A DNA stretch of 50,901 bases from Reyranella massiliensis 521. GTDB taxonomy: Bacteria; Pseudomonadota; Alphaproteobacteria; Reyranellales; Reyranellaceae. The notes beneath the pieces were generated by a model that was given only the letters and a program-made list of their open reading frames with translations, did not search any database and was not told the DNA's origin. Below are positions 25,256 to 34,023 of this stretch, one piece after another. The stretch covers positions 1 through 50,901 of the forward strand of contig CAMAYC010000023.1 of assembly GCA_945862125.1 (NCBI GenBank). The letters run 5' to 3'. The position numbers were made by a program, and so were the translations under genes. How positions within the stretch are numbered: the stretch's first letter is position 1; each line of letters begins with the position of its first letter.

Positions 25256-26275
25256 TCAGTTACCGAACGTGTCGCGCCACTGCTCGATCACCTGCGGGAT
25301 GCCCTTCTCGACCTCCTCGACGGTCGGACGGATCACCTTGATCTTGGAGAGCGGCTGGGTGCCCGGCCCGCCGGCGACTTCCGGACGAAGCGGCATGCCG
25401 AAATGCTTGACGTTGATCTCCGACGCCTCGATCGAATAGAGGAACTCCATGTAAAGACGTGCCGCGTTCGGATGCTTGGTGCCTTTGACGATCGACGAGG
25501 GCGAGATGATCAGCACCGAGCCATCGGTCGGATAATTTATCGCCAGCGGGTTGCCACGCCCGGCGCTGAACAGGGTCGAACCGTCGGCCCCGGCGGCGAC
25601 CAGTCGTTCACCGGCCACGAGCGCTGTCACCGTATCGTTGATCGAGCGGCCGATCTGCGGCTTGTTTTTCTCCAGACTGTCGAAGTACTTCCATTCGTAG
25701 AGCTTGCGCATCGACAGCACCCAGGTGCCGACATAGCCGGAGAATCCCGGGTGACCCGTCGAAACCTTGCCCTTCCACTTGATGTCGAGAAGGTCGGTCC
25801 ACTTCTTGGGGGAGTCTTCCGCCTTCACCTTGGCGGAGTTGTAGGACAGCACGACCAACCCTGCCGCCGTCGGGTGATAATAGCCGTCGGGATCGAAATT
25901 GCGGAACGCCGGGTCGATCTTCGGCGCATTCTCCGGGATGTACTTGTCGAACTTGCCCTCGGCCTTGAGCCGCGCGTAGTGGCCGAGATCGGTCGAGGAG
26001 AACACATCGCAGATGGTCTGGTTGTTTTTCATGTCCTGCAGCAGGCGCTGGTAGGCGACCTGAGCCGTGGTCCGCACGACATTGACCTTGATGCCATAGA
26101 TCTTGGTGAAGGCACGGCCAAGCTCTTCGGCACCTTCCGAGGTGTAGTGGGCGACGTACCAGGTGAGTTCGCCTTCTTTCTTGGCGGCCTCTTCCAGCGC
26201 CTTGAGGTCGGCTCGCGCCGCCACAGGTGCGAAGGCCAAAGCAGCAACGACGGCAAAACCTGCCAGAAACTTCAT
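25256..26275 (-). CDS. ABC transporter periplasmic binding protein (FbpA-like family 1)
   Basis: 339 residues. Signal peptide MKFLAGFAVVAALAFAPVAA then RAD. The mature chain reads LKALEEAAKKEGELTWYVAH, KVNVVRTTAQVAYQRLLQDM, DVFSSTDLGHYARLKAEGKF, SYNSAKV and, near the end, MEFLYSIEASEINVKHFGMP. This is the FbpA/FutA/PhnS-like group, whose members bind Fe3+, thiamine, phosphonates or organic anions. I do not see the paired C-terminal tyrosines of classical iron binders, so with CoA-transferase and oxygenase genes downstream an organic acid ligand is more likely (inference). GGGAGG precedes ATG 26275. Confidence 0.88.
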   Translation of the reverse strand: MKFLAGFAVVAALAFAPVAARADLKALEEAAKKEGELTWYVAHYTSEGAEELGRAFTKIYGIKVNVVRTTAQVAYQRLLQDMKNNQTICDVFSSTDLGHYARLKAEGKFDKYIPENAPKIDPAFRNFDPDGYYHPTAAGLVVLSYNSAKVKAEDSPKKWTDLLDIKWKGKVSTGHPGFSGYVGTWVLSMRKLYEWKYFDSLEKNKPQIGRSINDTVTALVAGERLVAAGADGSTLFSAGRGNPLAINYPTDGSVLIISPSSIVKGTKHPNAARLYMEFLYSIEASEINVKHFGMPLRPEVAGGPGTQPLSKIKVIRPTVEEVEKGIPQVIEQWRDTFGN

Positions 26276-26316
26276 GATTTCCTCCCGGACGATGGCACTC
26301 TTTATTGTTGGGTGAG

Positions 26317-26345
26317 ATACGATCACACGAAGCGTCACGCGACAA
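26317..26345 (-). promoter_or_regulatory. Candidate promoter of the ABC/CoA-transferase/PhyH operon
   Basis: On the minus strand TTGTCG (26340-26345), 17 bases, TCGTAT (26317-26322), about 40 bases before the binding-protein ATG. Ideal spacing, moderate hexamers. It overlaps the leader of the divergent methyltransferase gene. Confidence 0.3.
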
Positions 26346-26369
26346 GCGCGAGACGCCAAGAGGATGCGC

Positions 26370-26975
26370 ATGACGGAAAAAGAGCGATCTGCCGGCTGGG
26401 CCGCCTACTACGACAAGCTTCGCGAACGCCCGCCGCGCAAGACCCTGCTGGCTGCGCTCGACGCTTTCGGTGCCACACCATCGGGCGCGCTCGCTCTCGA
26501 CCTCGGCTGTGGCGATGGTCGAGACGCCATCGAGATGTTGCGCCGCGGCTGGCGCGTCATCGCCGTCGATGCCGAACCCGAGGCCTTGCGGCAGCTGCAG
26601 GCGCGTGCCTTGCCGCCCGACAGCGACGTCACACCTGTAATTGCCAGGTTGGAGGAAGTTCCCATCCCCATCGGCGTCCACCTGATCAATTCCAGCTTCG
26701 CCATGCCTCTCTGTGAGCCCCAGGCCTTTCACGGCCTTTGGGAGCGTATCCGGGACGGACTACCCGCTGGCGGTCGCTTCAGCGGCCAATGGTACGGCCC
26801 GCGCGACAGCTGGGTCGATCGACCCGGCATCACCTTCCTGCCCCGCGAGCAGGCGCTTGCGATGCTGCAAGGCCTCGACCTCGAAATGTTCGAGGAGGAG
26901 GAATCAGATGGCGTCACGCCGCGCGGCACGGCCAAGCATTGGCACATCTTCCATATCGTTGCGCGGAAGCCCTAG
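26370..26975 (+). CDS. Class I SAM-dependent methyltransferase
   Basis: 201 residues. Motif I LDLGCGDGRDAIEML (about 33-47), an acidic end of strand 2 in VIAVDAEPEALRQL, and NSSFAMPLCEPQAF as the motif near the active site. Ends HWHIFHIVARKP. Resembles small TehB-like methyltransferases; substrate unknown. AGAGG is 6 bases before ATG 26370, so I prefer it over ATG 26364, which directly abuts that site. Probably transcribed alone or ahead of the PrpD operon, whose start is 69 bases on. Confidence 0.8.
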   Translation: MTEKERSAGWAAYYDKLRERPPRKTLLAALDAFGATPSGALALDLGCGDGRDAIEMLRRGWRVIAVDAEPEALRQLQARALPPDSDVTPVIARLEEVPIPIGVHLINSSFAMPLCEPQAFHGLWERIRDGLPAGGRFSGQWYGPRDSWVDRPGITFLPREQALAMLQGLDLEMFEEEESDGVTPRGTAKHWHIFHIVARKP

Positions 26976-27044
26976 CCGCCACCCAAGTGGACAAGGGGAC
27001 GGCAGGTGTCCGACACTCCTGCGCCGCCACCTCAGGAGGGAAAA

Positions 27045-28421
27045 ATGGCCTCCCCGCAAGCCTCAGACACGTCACGCAATATCGCCGTCACGGCGGAAAT
27101 CGCCCGCCGCGCCGCCACGCTCGCCTGGCGCGACCTGCCGGATGACCTGATCGAGCGCACCAAGCAGTGCCTGCTCGACTGGTTCGCCGTCACGGTGGCC
27201 GGCGCGCGGGAGGAATTGACCGACATCCTGGTCGCCGAAGCGCTCGAGGACGGCGCCAAGGGACCGGCCACGCTGGTCGGCCGCTCCGAAAGGGTGCTTC
27301 CGTCGGTCGCTGCCCTGATCAACGGCGCCGCCAGCCACGCCCTCGACTATGACGACGTCAATTTCGCCATGGGCGGCCATCCAACCGTGACCGTCGTCCC
27401 AGCCCTGCTCGCCCTGGGTGAACAGACCAAGGCGTCGGGCCGGCTGTTCATCGAGAGTTTCATCGCCGGCTACGAGACCTCGGGCCGCGTCGGCCGTCTC
27501 GTCGCCCCCAGCCACTACCAGAAGGGTTTCCACGTCACCGGCACAGTCGGCTCCTTCTCGGCGACCGCCGCCGCCGGGCGCATGCTGGGCCTGGACGACA
27601 GACAGCTTGCCGTCGCCTTCGGCATCGCCGCCACCCAGGCGGCCGGGCTGAAATCCAACTTCGGCACCATGTGCAAGCCGCTCCATGCCGGCACCGCCTC
27701 CGAGCATGGCCTGCGCGCCGCCCGCTTGGCGGCCAGGGGCTTCACCGCCCGCGGCGATTCGCTGGAATGCGACCAGGGCTTCGCCTCATCGCAGAGCGAG
27801 CACTTGAACGCCGCCGCCGCCCTCGGTGAACCGCCGTCCGGCTGGCACCTCCGCAACAACCTCTTCAAGTACCACGCCGCCTGCTATCTGACGCACGCCC
27901 CGATCGAATGCGCTAAGGAAATCCGGCTGAAGAACAACTTCCCGCCGGAGCGGGTGAAGAAGATCCTGCTGCGCATCGATTCGGGCTCGGACAAGGTTTG
28001 CAATATCCCGAATCCCACGACCGGCCTCGAAGCCAAGTTTTCGCTGCGCCAGACCATCGCCATGGCGCTCACCGGCGTCGATACCGCGAACCTGGACTCC
28101 TACAGCGACGCGATCACGCAGGATCCGCGCATCCGGATGCTGCGCGACAAGGTCGATATCGACTTCAAGCCCAACTGGGCTCACTCGCTGGCAGAGATGG
28201 CAATACAGCTCGATGACGGCACCACTGTCGAAGTCTCGCACGACTCGGGGATCCCTTGGTCCGACGTCGGCAAGCAGCGCGAGGCGATCGAGGCCAAGTA
28301 CGACAGCCTGGTCGCGCCGATCCTCGGCACTGCGGGCGCCAAGCGCCTGCACGATGTCATCGAACGCATCGACAGCCTCACCGACGTGGGTGAACTCGCC
28401 CGCGCTTCGGCCAAAGCCTGA
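27045..28421 (+). CDS. MmgE/PrpD family protein
   Basis: 458 residues. Family landmarks: DWFVATV-like LLDWFAVTVAGA near residue 40, GAASHALDYDDVNFAMGGHPTVTVVPALLALGE (split motif around 100-132), and CKPLHAGTASEHGLRAARLAARGF. Known members are 2-methylcitrate dehydratase PrpD, cis-aconitate decarboxylase and iminodisuccinate epimerase-type enzymes, so it may dehydrate, decarboxylate or epimerise a di- or tricarboxylate. AGGAGGGA precedes ATG 27045; GTG 27006 is open in frame but less likely. First gene of a tight six-gene operon. Confidence 0.88.
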   Translation: MASPQASDTSRNIAVTAEIARRAATLAWRDLPDDLIERTKQCLLDWFAVTVAGAREELTDILVAEALEDGAKGPATLVGRSERVLPSVAALINGAASHALDYDDVNFAMGGHPTVTVVPALLALGEQTKASGRLFIESFIAGYETSGRVGRLVAPSHYQKGFHVTGTVGSFSATAAAGRMLGLDDRQLAVAFGIAATQAAGLKSNFGTMCKPLHAGTASEHGLRAARLAARGFTARGDSLECDQGFASSQSEHLNAAAALGEPPSGWHLRNNLFKYHAACYLTHAPIECAKEIRLKNNFPPERVKKILLRIDSGSDKVCNIPNPTTGLEAKFSLRQTIAMALTGVDTANLDSYSDAITQDPRIRMLRDKVDIDFKPNWAHSLAEMAIQLDDGTTVEVSHDSGIPWSDVGKQREAIEAKYDSLVAPILGTAGAKRLHDVIERIDSLTDVGELARASAKA

Positions 28422-28431
28422 CGGAGACAGA

Positions 28432-28917
28432 ATGTCGGAGGATTTCAGGGCCCGCGCCCGGTTGGTGCCGAAGGGCAACCGCTACGAGGATTTCGAGGTC
28501 GGGCGCGTCTTCAACCACCACTGGGGCCGCACCATCACCGAGTCGGAGAGCACGCTGTTCTCGACGCTTACGCTTCATTTCAATCCGCATTATTTCAACG
28601 CGGCCTACGCCCGGGTGCACGGCCATCCCGGCATCGTCGCCAATCCCCTGCTGGTGTTCACGACGGTCTTCGGCCTCACGGTCGAGGATCTGAGCGAGGG
28701 TGGCGGGCCATTCCTCGGCGTCAACGAACTCACCTACCATCAGCCCGTCTATCCCGGCGATTCGCTGCGCGCCGAATCGGTGGTGCTCGACCGGCGCGTC
28801 TCGGACTCGCACAAGGGGTTCGGGATCGTCACCTGGCACACCAAGGGCTTCAACCAGCGCGAAGAACTCGCCATCGACTTCAAGCGCACCAATCTCGTTC
28901 GCCTCAGGAATCAATAA
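28432..28917 (+). CDS. MaoC family (hotdog) dehydratase, unusual active site
   Basis: 161 residues, a single hotdog domain. RYEDFEVGRVFNHHWGRTITESESTLF is the usual start of mesaconyl/itaconyl-CoA hydratase-like MaoC proteins. By hand alignment, the helix carrying the catalytic His (normally xPLHFD) reads HFNPHYFNAAYA, with Tyr at the His position (Y54) and His at 49 and 53. Later motifs GVNELTYHQPVYPGDSLRAESVV are intact. Lies 10 bases after the PrpD gene and 2 bases before the dehydrogenase gene. Confidence 0.83.
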   Translation: MSEDFRARARLVPKGNRYEDFEVGRVFNHHWGRTITESESTLFSTLTLHFNPHYFNAAYARVHGHPGIVANPLLVFTTVFGLTVEDLSEGGGPFLGVNELTYHQPVYPGDSLRAESVVLDRRVSDSHKGFGIVTWHTKGFNQREELAIDFKRTNLVRLRNQ

Positions 28918-28919
28918 AG

Positions 28920-30080
28920 ATGACTTTCCTCACCGAAGAACGCCGCATGATCCAGGAGCAGGCGCGCGAATTCACGCTGAACGAGGTCCTGCCCGTCGCG
29001 AACAAGCTCGATCCCGAGAAGGGCGACATCCCGATGGACCTGCGCGACAAGATGGCCGCGCTCGGATACTTCGGCATCCTCATTCCCGAGCAGTATGGCG
29101 GCCTGGGCCTCGGCTGCTCGGAGTACTGCATCGTGACGGAGGAACTGTCGCGCGGCTGGATGAGTGTCGCCTCGATCATTGCGCGCGGCAACCTGCTAAT
29201 CGGCTCGCAGATGATGAGCGAGGAACAACGCGCGCGCTACCTGCCCCGCATGGCCAAGGGCGAGTTCCTTGGTGCCTTCTCCATGTCGGAACCCAACGCC
29301 GGTTCCGACATCTCCAACATCTCCTGCCGCGCCAGGAAGGACGGCTCCGGCTACCTGATCAGCGGCAACAAATACTGGTGCACTTTCGCCGACGGCGCCG
29401 ACTTCCTGATCATCATCGCCCGAACCTCCGACGCGCCCACCGGCAAACGCCATCTCGGCCTGTCCATGTTCTTTGTCGAGAAGAAGCGCGGCGAGCTGCC
29501 CAAGGGCGTCAACGGCGCCCCCATTCCCAAGATCGGCTATTTCGGCTGGAAGACCTGGGAACTTGCCTTCGACAACTTCCGCGTCGATGCCGCCGACATG
29601 ATCGGCGAGGAGGGCCAGGCCTTCTATTACGCCACCGCCGGCCTCGAGACGGCCCGCGCCCATACCGCCGCCCGCGCCATCGGTCTCGCGCAAGGGGCGC
29701 TCGACGATTCGATCCGCTACGCCGGCGAGCGCCGCCAGTTCGGCCAGTCGATCTCGGAGTTCCAGGCGATCCGCTTCAAGATCGCCGACATGGCGACGCA
29801 AATCGAGGCCGCACGCCAGCTCAACTACTTCGTCTGCGAGCAGATCGACACCGGCCAGCGCTGCGACAAGGAAGCTTCCATGGCCAAGCTCTTCGCCTCC
29901 GAGATGGCAGAGCGTGTCTGCAGCGAGGGTCTCCAGATCCACGGCGGCGCGGGCTATACCACGCTGCACGCCGTAGAGCGGCACTGGCGCGATGCCCGCC
30001 TCACCAAGATCTTCGAGGGCACCTCGGAGATCCAGAAGCGCATCATCTCCGATCGGCTGCTCGGCCGGGGGAGGAACTGA
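28920..30080 (+). CDS. Acyl-CoA dehydrogenase
   Basis: 386 residues, FAD enzyme of the short/medium-chain class. Motifs: AFSMSEPNAGSDISNISCRA, ISGNKYWCTFADGADFLIII, RRQFGQSISEFQAIRFKIADM and, at the C-terminus, IHGGAGYTTLHAVERHWRDA followed by FEGTSEIQ, whose Glu matches the catalytic base of this class. It would oxidise a saturated acyl-CoA to the 2-enoyl-CoA taken by the flanking MaoC hydratases. The stop overlaps the next ATG (ATGA region, 1-base overlap). Confidence 0.93.
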   Translation: MTFLTEERRMIQEQAREFTLNEVLPVANKLDPEKGDIPMDLRDKMAALGYFGILIPEQYGGLGLGCSEYCIVTEELSRGWMSVASIIARGNLLIGSQMMSEEQRARYLPRMAKGEFLGAFSMSEPNAGSDISNISCRARKDGSGYLISGNKYWCTFADGADFLIIIARTSDAPTGKRHLGLSMFFVEKKRGELPKGVNGAPIPKIGYFGWKTWELAFDNFRVDAADMIGEEGQAFYYATAGLETARAHTAARAIGLAQGALDDSIRYAGERRQFGQSISEFQAIRFKIADMATQIEAARQLNYFVCEQIDTGQRCDKEASMAKLFASEMAERVCSEGLQIHGGAGYTTLHAVERHWRDARLTKIFEGTSEIQKRIISDRLLGRGRN

Positions 30081-30559
30081 TGAAAGTCTCCGCGCTCACC
30101 GGGAAGCACAACTATTTCGAGGACTTCAAGGTCGGCGATGTGATGAAGCACGCCCGCGGCAAGACCGTCGAGCCGATGGAACAGGTCTGGATCACCAACG
30201 TGACGATGAACACGGCCGAGGCGCACTTCAACGAGCACCTGACCAAGTCGACTCCCTACGGCCAGCGGCTGGGCTTTGGCGGCGTTACCATCTCGATGTG
30301 CATCGGGCTTGCGGCCGAAGATACGGCCGAGAATGCCTTGATGGAACTGGGCATGGACAAGATCCGCCTGAAAGGCCCGCTCCACCACGGCGACACCCTC
30401 TATTGCTACACCGAAGTGCTGGAGAAGACGGAAGCCAAGCAGCCCGACGCCGGCGTCGTGCGCTTCAAGCACTACGGCGTAAACCAGGACGACAAGCACA
30501 TCTTCGAAGGCGAGCGCACCGTCCTGATCAAACGGCGCAGTCACTGGGGAGACAAGTGA
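30080..30559 (+). CDS. MaoC family dehydratase (mesaconyl-CoA hydratase-like)
   Basis: 159 residues. FEDFKVGDVMKHARGKTVEPMEQVWITNVTMNTAEAHFN includes His 49 in the expected catalytic place. Other hotdog motifs are FGGVTISMCIGLAAED and LKGPLHHGDTLYCYTEVLE. Likely adds water to a branched enoyl-CoA made by the dehydrogenase. Starts inside the preceding stop codon and ends in a GTGA overlap with the CoA-transferase gene, so the three are translated together. Confidence 0.85.
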   Translation: MKVSALTGKHNYFEDFKVGDVMKHARGKTVEPMEQVWITNVTMNTAEAHFNEHLTKSTPYGQRLGFGGVTISMCIGLAAEDTAENALMELGMDKIRLKGPLHHGDTLYCYTEVLEKTEAKQPDAGVVRFKHYGVNQDDKHIFEGERTVLIKRRSHWGDK

Positions 30560-31782
30560 GCGCCGAAGCTCCGCTCGGTGCCTTGGACGGAGTCCGCATC
30601 GTCGATCTCACCCAGATGCTGGCGGGTCCCTATTGCACCATGCTGCTGGCGGACCAGGGTGCGGAGATCATCAAGGTCGAGCCGCTCGACGGCGATCACA
30701 CGCGCATCATCGGCCCTTATCACGCCGACGATCAGCTGAAAGCCTTTGGGGGTTACTTCGCCTCGGTAAACCGCAACAAACATTCGATCGCCATCGACCT
30801 GAAGCAGCCGCAGGGCCGCGACCTGGTGATGAAACTCTGCGAGAACGCCGATGCCGTGGTCGAAAATTACCGCGGCGGCGTCATGGACCGGCTGGGCCTC
30901 TCCTACGAGGCGCTGCACGAGCGCAACCCCAAGCTGGTCTATGCCACGATCCGCGGCTTCGGCGACCAGCGCACCGGCAAGAGCCCCTACGCCGACTGGC
31001 CAGCCTACGACGTCATCTCGCAGGCCATGGGCGGCATCATGGCCATCACCGGACCGGACAAAGACACGCCGATGAAGGTCGGTCCAGGCGTCGGTGATCT
31101 CGTGCCGGCAATCACCTGTGCCTTCGGTATCGTCTCGGCGATCTTCCGCGCCCACAAGACCGGCAAGGGCCAATTCGTCGACGTCGGCATGGTCGACGCC
31201 ATCCTGGCGCTCTGCGAGCGTGTCATGCACCAGCACTCCTATGTCGGCTCGCTGCCGGTGCCGGAAGGCAACCATCATCCGCTGCTTTGTCCGTTCGGCA
31301 TGTTTCCGGCCAAGGACGGCTTCGTCACCATCGCCGCCCATGCCGACCAGCATTTCCCCATTCTTTGCCGCCTGATTGGCAAGCCCGAGATGGCAGCCGA
31401 CCCGCGCTTCGTCGACGTGCAGAGCCGCCGCGCCAACCAGGACGCAATCATCGGCGCCGTCTCCGCCTTCACATGCCAGCGCACCAAGCAGGAACTGCTG
31501 AAGCATCTCGGCGGCCAGGTGCCTTTCTCGCCTGTCTACAATGTCCGGGACATCGTGGCCGACCCGCACTTCGCCGCCAGGGAGATGCTCGTCTCCGTGC
31601 CGCATCCCGGCCTCGACCGCGAGGTGCTGCTGGCCGGCGTTGCCGTGAAGATGACAGAGACGCCCGGTCGCGTGCGCCATCGCGCCCCCTTGCTGGGCGA
31701 GCATACCGACCGCTATCTGACTGAACTCGGCCTCGGTGGCGCAGAAATTGCGCAGCTCAGGGCTGAAAAGATCGTTGCCTGA
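30556..31782 (+). CDS. Class III CoA-transferase (CaiB/BaiF), second copy
   Basis: 408 residues. Opens GVRIVDLTQMLAGPYCTMLLADQGAEIIKVE; VVENYRGGVMDRLGLSYEAL, TIRGFG and YDVISQAMGGIMAITG follow, with nucleophile D181 in GPGVGDLVPAI. It differs clearly from the CoA-transferase at 21261, so it serves its own pathway: loading CoA on a dicarboxylate for the lyase and hydratases in this operon. GTG 30556 overlaps the MaoC stop. Confidence 0.9.
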   Translation: MSAEAPLGALDGVRIVDLTQMLAGPYCTMLLADQGAEIIKVEPLDGDHTRIIGPYHADDQLKAFGGYFASVNRNKHSIAIDLKQPQGRDLVMKLCENADAVVENYRGGVMDRLGLSYEALHERNPKLVYATIRGFGDQRTGKSPYADWPAYDVISQAMGGIMAITGPDKDTPMKVGPGVGDLVPAITCAFGIVSAIFRAHKTGKGQFVDVGMVDAILALCERVMHQHSYVGSLPVPEGNHHPLLCPFGMFPAKDGFVTIAAHADQHFPILCRLIGKPEMAADPRFVDVQSRRANQDAIIGAVSAFTCQRTKQELLKHLGGQVPFSPVYNVRDIVADPHFAAREMLVSVPHPGLDREVLLAGVAVKMTETPGRVRHRAPLLGEHTDRYLTELGLGGAEIAQLRAEKIVA

Positions 31783-31793
31783 GGAGATTTACC

Positions 31794-32711
31794 ATGACCG
31801 AACGCCCTCCCCGCCGCGCCCGCCGCGTCCAGCTGTCCACGCCCGGCTCCAGCGAGAAGATGATCCAGAAGGCCTCCGAATCGAAGGCCGATCACGTCTT
31901 TCTCGACCTCGAGGACGCCGTCGCACCCAGCCAGAAGCGCGACGCCCGCAAGAAGATCATCCAGGGACTGAAGACGCTCGACTGGGGCAAGAAGACCCGC
32001 TGCGTGCGCATCAACGACCTCACCACCGAGTATGCCTACGAGGATATCATCGAGGTCGTCGAAGGTGCGGGCGAGCATCTCGACACGATCATGATGACCA
32101 AGGTCATGACGCCGGCCGATGTGCTGTTCGCCGACAAGCTGCTTCACCAGATGGAGAAGAAGCTGAAGCTCAAGCGCCGCATCGGCCTCGAAGCCCTGAT
32201 CGAGGAGGTCGAGGGCATGCAGAATGTCGACGCCATCGCCAAGTGCACGCCGCGTCTCGAATGCCTGGTCTTCGGCATGGGCGATTTCTCGGCCTCGATG
32301 GGTGTCACCAACAAGAATGTCGGCGACTCCGCCGGCTACCCTGGCGACGTCTGGCACTATGCCCGCTTCCGCCTCATCATGGCCTGCCGCGCCGCCGGCA
32401 TTGATCCGGTCGACGGCCCGTTCGCCGATTTCAAGAACCCCGACGCCTTCCGCGAGGAGTGCAAGCGCTCGATGATCCTGGGCGCGGTCGGCAAGTGGGC
32501 GATCCATCCATCGCAGATCGACATCGCGCTCGACGTCTACTCGCCCAAGGCCGATGATATCGCCCGCGCCCGGAAGCTCGAGAAAGCCTATGCCGAAGCC
32601 GAGGCGCAGGGGCTGGGCGCCATCAACGTCGACGGCATCATGGTCGATGTCGCCTCGATCCGCATCCTGCGCAACACGGTCCTGAACAAGGCCGATCTCT
32701 ACGGCCTGTAG
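31794..32711 (+). CDS. HpcH/HpaI-CitE family lyase, malyl-/methylmalyl-/citramalyl-CoA lyase type
   Basis: 305 residues. Motifs for the CitE/Mcl branch: RRVQLSTPGSSEKMIQKASE, HVFLDLEDAVAPSQK (metal-binding acidic cluster), CVRINDLTT, GLEALIEEVEGMQNVDAIA (catalytic/metal Glu) and VFGMGDFSASMGV (metal Asp). KWAIHPSQI near the end is shared with Mcl proteins. It would split a hydroxyacyl-CoA to acetyl- or propionyl-CoA plus glyoxylate or pyruvate. It sits 11 bases after the CoA-transferase and ends the operon. Confidence 0.88.
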   Translation: MTERPPRRARRVQLSTPGSSEKMIQKASESKADHVFLDLEDAVAPSQKRDARKKIIQGLKTLDWGKKTRCVRINDLTTEYAYEDIIEVVEGAGEHLDTIMMTKVMTPADVLFADKLLHQMEKKLKLKRRIGLEALIEEVEGMQNVDAIAKCTPRLECLVFGMGDFSASMGVTNKNVGDSAGYPGDVWHYARFRLIMACRAAGIDPVDGPFADFKNPDAFREECKRSMILGAVGKWAIHPSQIDIALDVYSPKADDIARARKLEKAYAEAEAQGLGAINVDGIMVDVASIRILRNTVLNKADLYGL

Positions 32712-32737
32712 CCTGCAGCCTGGCGCGGCCTTCACAC

Positions 32738-33949
32738 ATGGATAGCCCGCGCCAGGACCTGAGATCGGCACTCGTGCCCATCGCGGCCATGCTGGGCTCG
32801 CAGGTGCTGATCTCGCTGGCCGTGCTGTCGCTGAGCGTCCTGATGCCAGCGGTGGCCCGCGACCTGGATATCGCACCCAAGCTGGTCGGCGTCTTCACAG
32901 CTGTCATCTATGTCGTGGCCTCGGCCGTGGCGCTGGGCAGCGCCGTGTGGATTTCGCGCCTGGGTGCCGTGCGGGTCTGCCAGATCGCCATGATCGCGGC
33001 GGCTGCTGGCCTTGCCCTGAATGCCGCGGCCTCGGTGGTCGCCACGGTCGTGGCCGTCGCCTTGATCGGCATGGCGCAAGGCCCGATCAATCCCGCATCG
33101 GCCCACATCCTGACCCAGCGCGTGCCGCGCGCCTGGTTCAGCCTCGTATTCTCGGTGAAGCAAACCGGCGTGCCTCTCGGTTTTGCTGCGGCCGGCATCC
33201 TGTTGCCGCTGCTGCTGCCCGTGATCGGCTGGCGCGGGGCCTCGCTGGTGGCAGCCGGCGTGCTCGCCGTGGGCGCGATCGTCCTGGAGTTGCTGCGCGC
33301 CCGCCTCGATGCATCGGTAGCGCCCTCGGGCCCCTCGTCCGGCATCTGGTCGTCGGTGCGCTACGTGCTCGCCCATCCGCAGATGCGCGTGCTGGGCTGG
33401 TCGGCGCTTCTCTATGTCGTGGCCCAGCACACTTTCACGTTCTTCCTCGTCACCTATCTCTATGAGCATTGCCGGCTCAGCATTGCCGAGGCTGGCTTCC
33501 TGCTCTTCCTGGCCCAGATCGGCGGAACGGCGCAGCGCCTCGTACTCGGAGCCCTGGGTGACCGTTTCCCGCGCATGATGCTGCTGGGCTGGACAGGCGT
33601 CGGCATCGCGATCGGCGCCGTCGCGACCGGCCTCATCACGTCGGACACGCCCTACTGGCTGATCGGGCTGATCGTCTTTGCCTACGGCACGGTCGTCATC
33701 AGCTGGAATGGCGTGTCGATCGCCGAGTTCGCGCATCTTGCGCCTCCCGGCCAGGTTGCACCCGTCGCCGCCGTCCAGACCTCCCTCGCCTTCTCCGGCG
33801 CCGTCGTCGGCCCCCCTTTATTCGGCCTCATCGCGGCGCTGGCGGACTACCGCACCGCTTTCTTCCTGGTCGCCGCCTGCGTTCTGGCAGCGGCCATCTG
33901 GCAGATCGCCACGGCAAAGCGCCTGCGCAAGGCGCTATCCGGCCGGTAA
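32738..33949 (+). CDS. MFS transporter
   Basis: 403 residues with about 12 hydrophobic helices (e.g. LGSQVLISLAVLSLSVLMPA, VGVFTAVIYVVASAVALGSA, WLIGLIVFAYGTVVISWNGV). The CynX/NimT-like or organic-acid MFS type is likely. Conserved features are the first-loop segment SRLGAVRVCQIA and the loop 4-5 QTGVPLGFAAAGILLPLLLP. Follows the lyase gene by 26 bases on the same strand, so it may bring in the operon's substrate (inference). Confidence 0.85.
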   Translation: MDSPRQDLRSALVPIAAMLGSQVLISLAVLSLSVLMPAVARDLDIAPKLVGVFTAVIYVVASAVALGSAVWISRLGAVRVCQIAMIAAAAGLALNAAASVVATVVAVALIGMAQGPINPASAHILTQRVPRAWFSLVFSVKQTGVPLGFAAAGILLPLLLPVIGWRGASLVAAGVLAVGAIVLELLRARLDASVAPSGPSSGIWSSVRYVLAHPQMRVLGWSALLYVVAQHTFTFFLVTYLYEHCRLSIAEAGFLLFLAQIGGTAQRLVLGALGDRFPRMMLLGWTGVGIAIGAVATGLITSDTPYWLIGLIVFAYGTVVISWNGVSIAEFAHLAPPGQVAPVAAVQTSLAFSGAVVGPPLFGLIAALADYRTAFFLVAACVLAAAIWQIATAKRLRKALSGR

Positions 33950-34023
33950 CGAAGTCACCTATCCCGCTCTGGCCGGCTCCACGCCCATGCCCTATGTCAG
34001 GGCGAGCAACCAAGGAGAGCCCC

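Noticed and set aside
25256..26275. Naming the ABC system an iron(III) importer
   Set aside because: The family is compatible, but I do not see the paired tyrosines of iron binders and the operon context suggests an organic acid, so no symbol was assigned.
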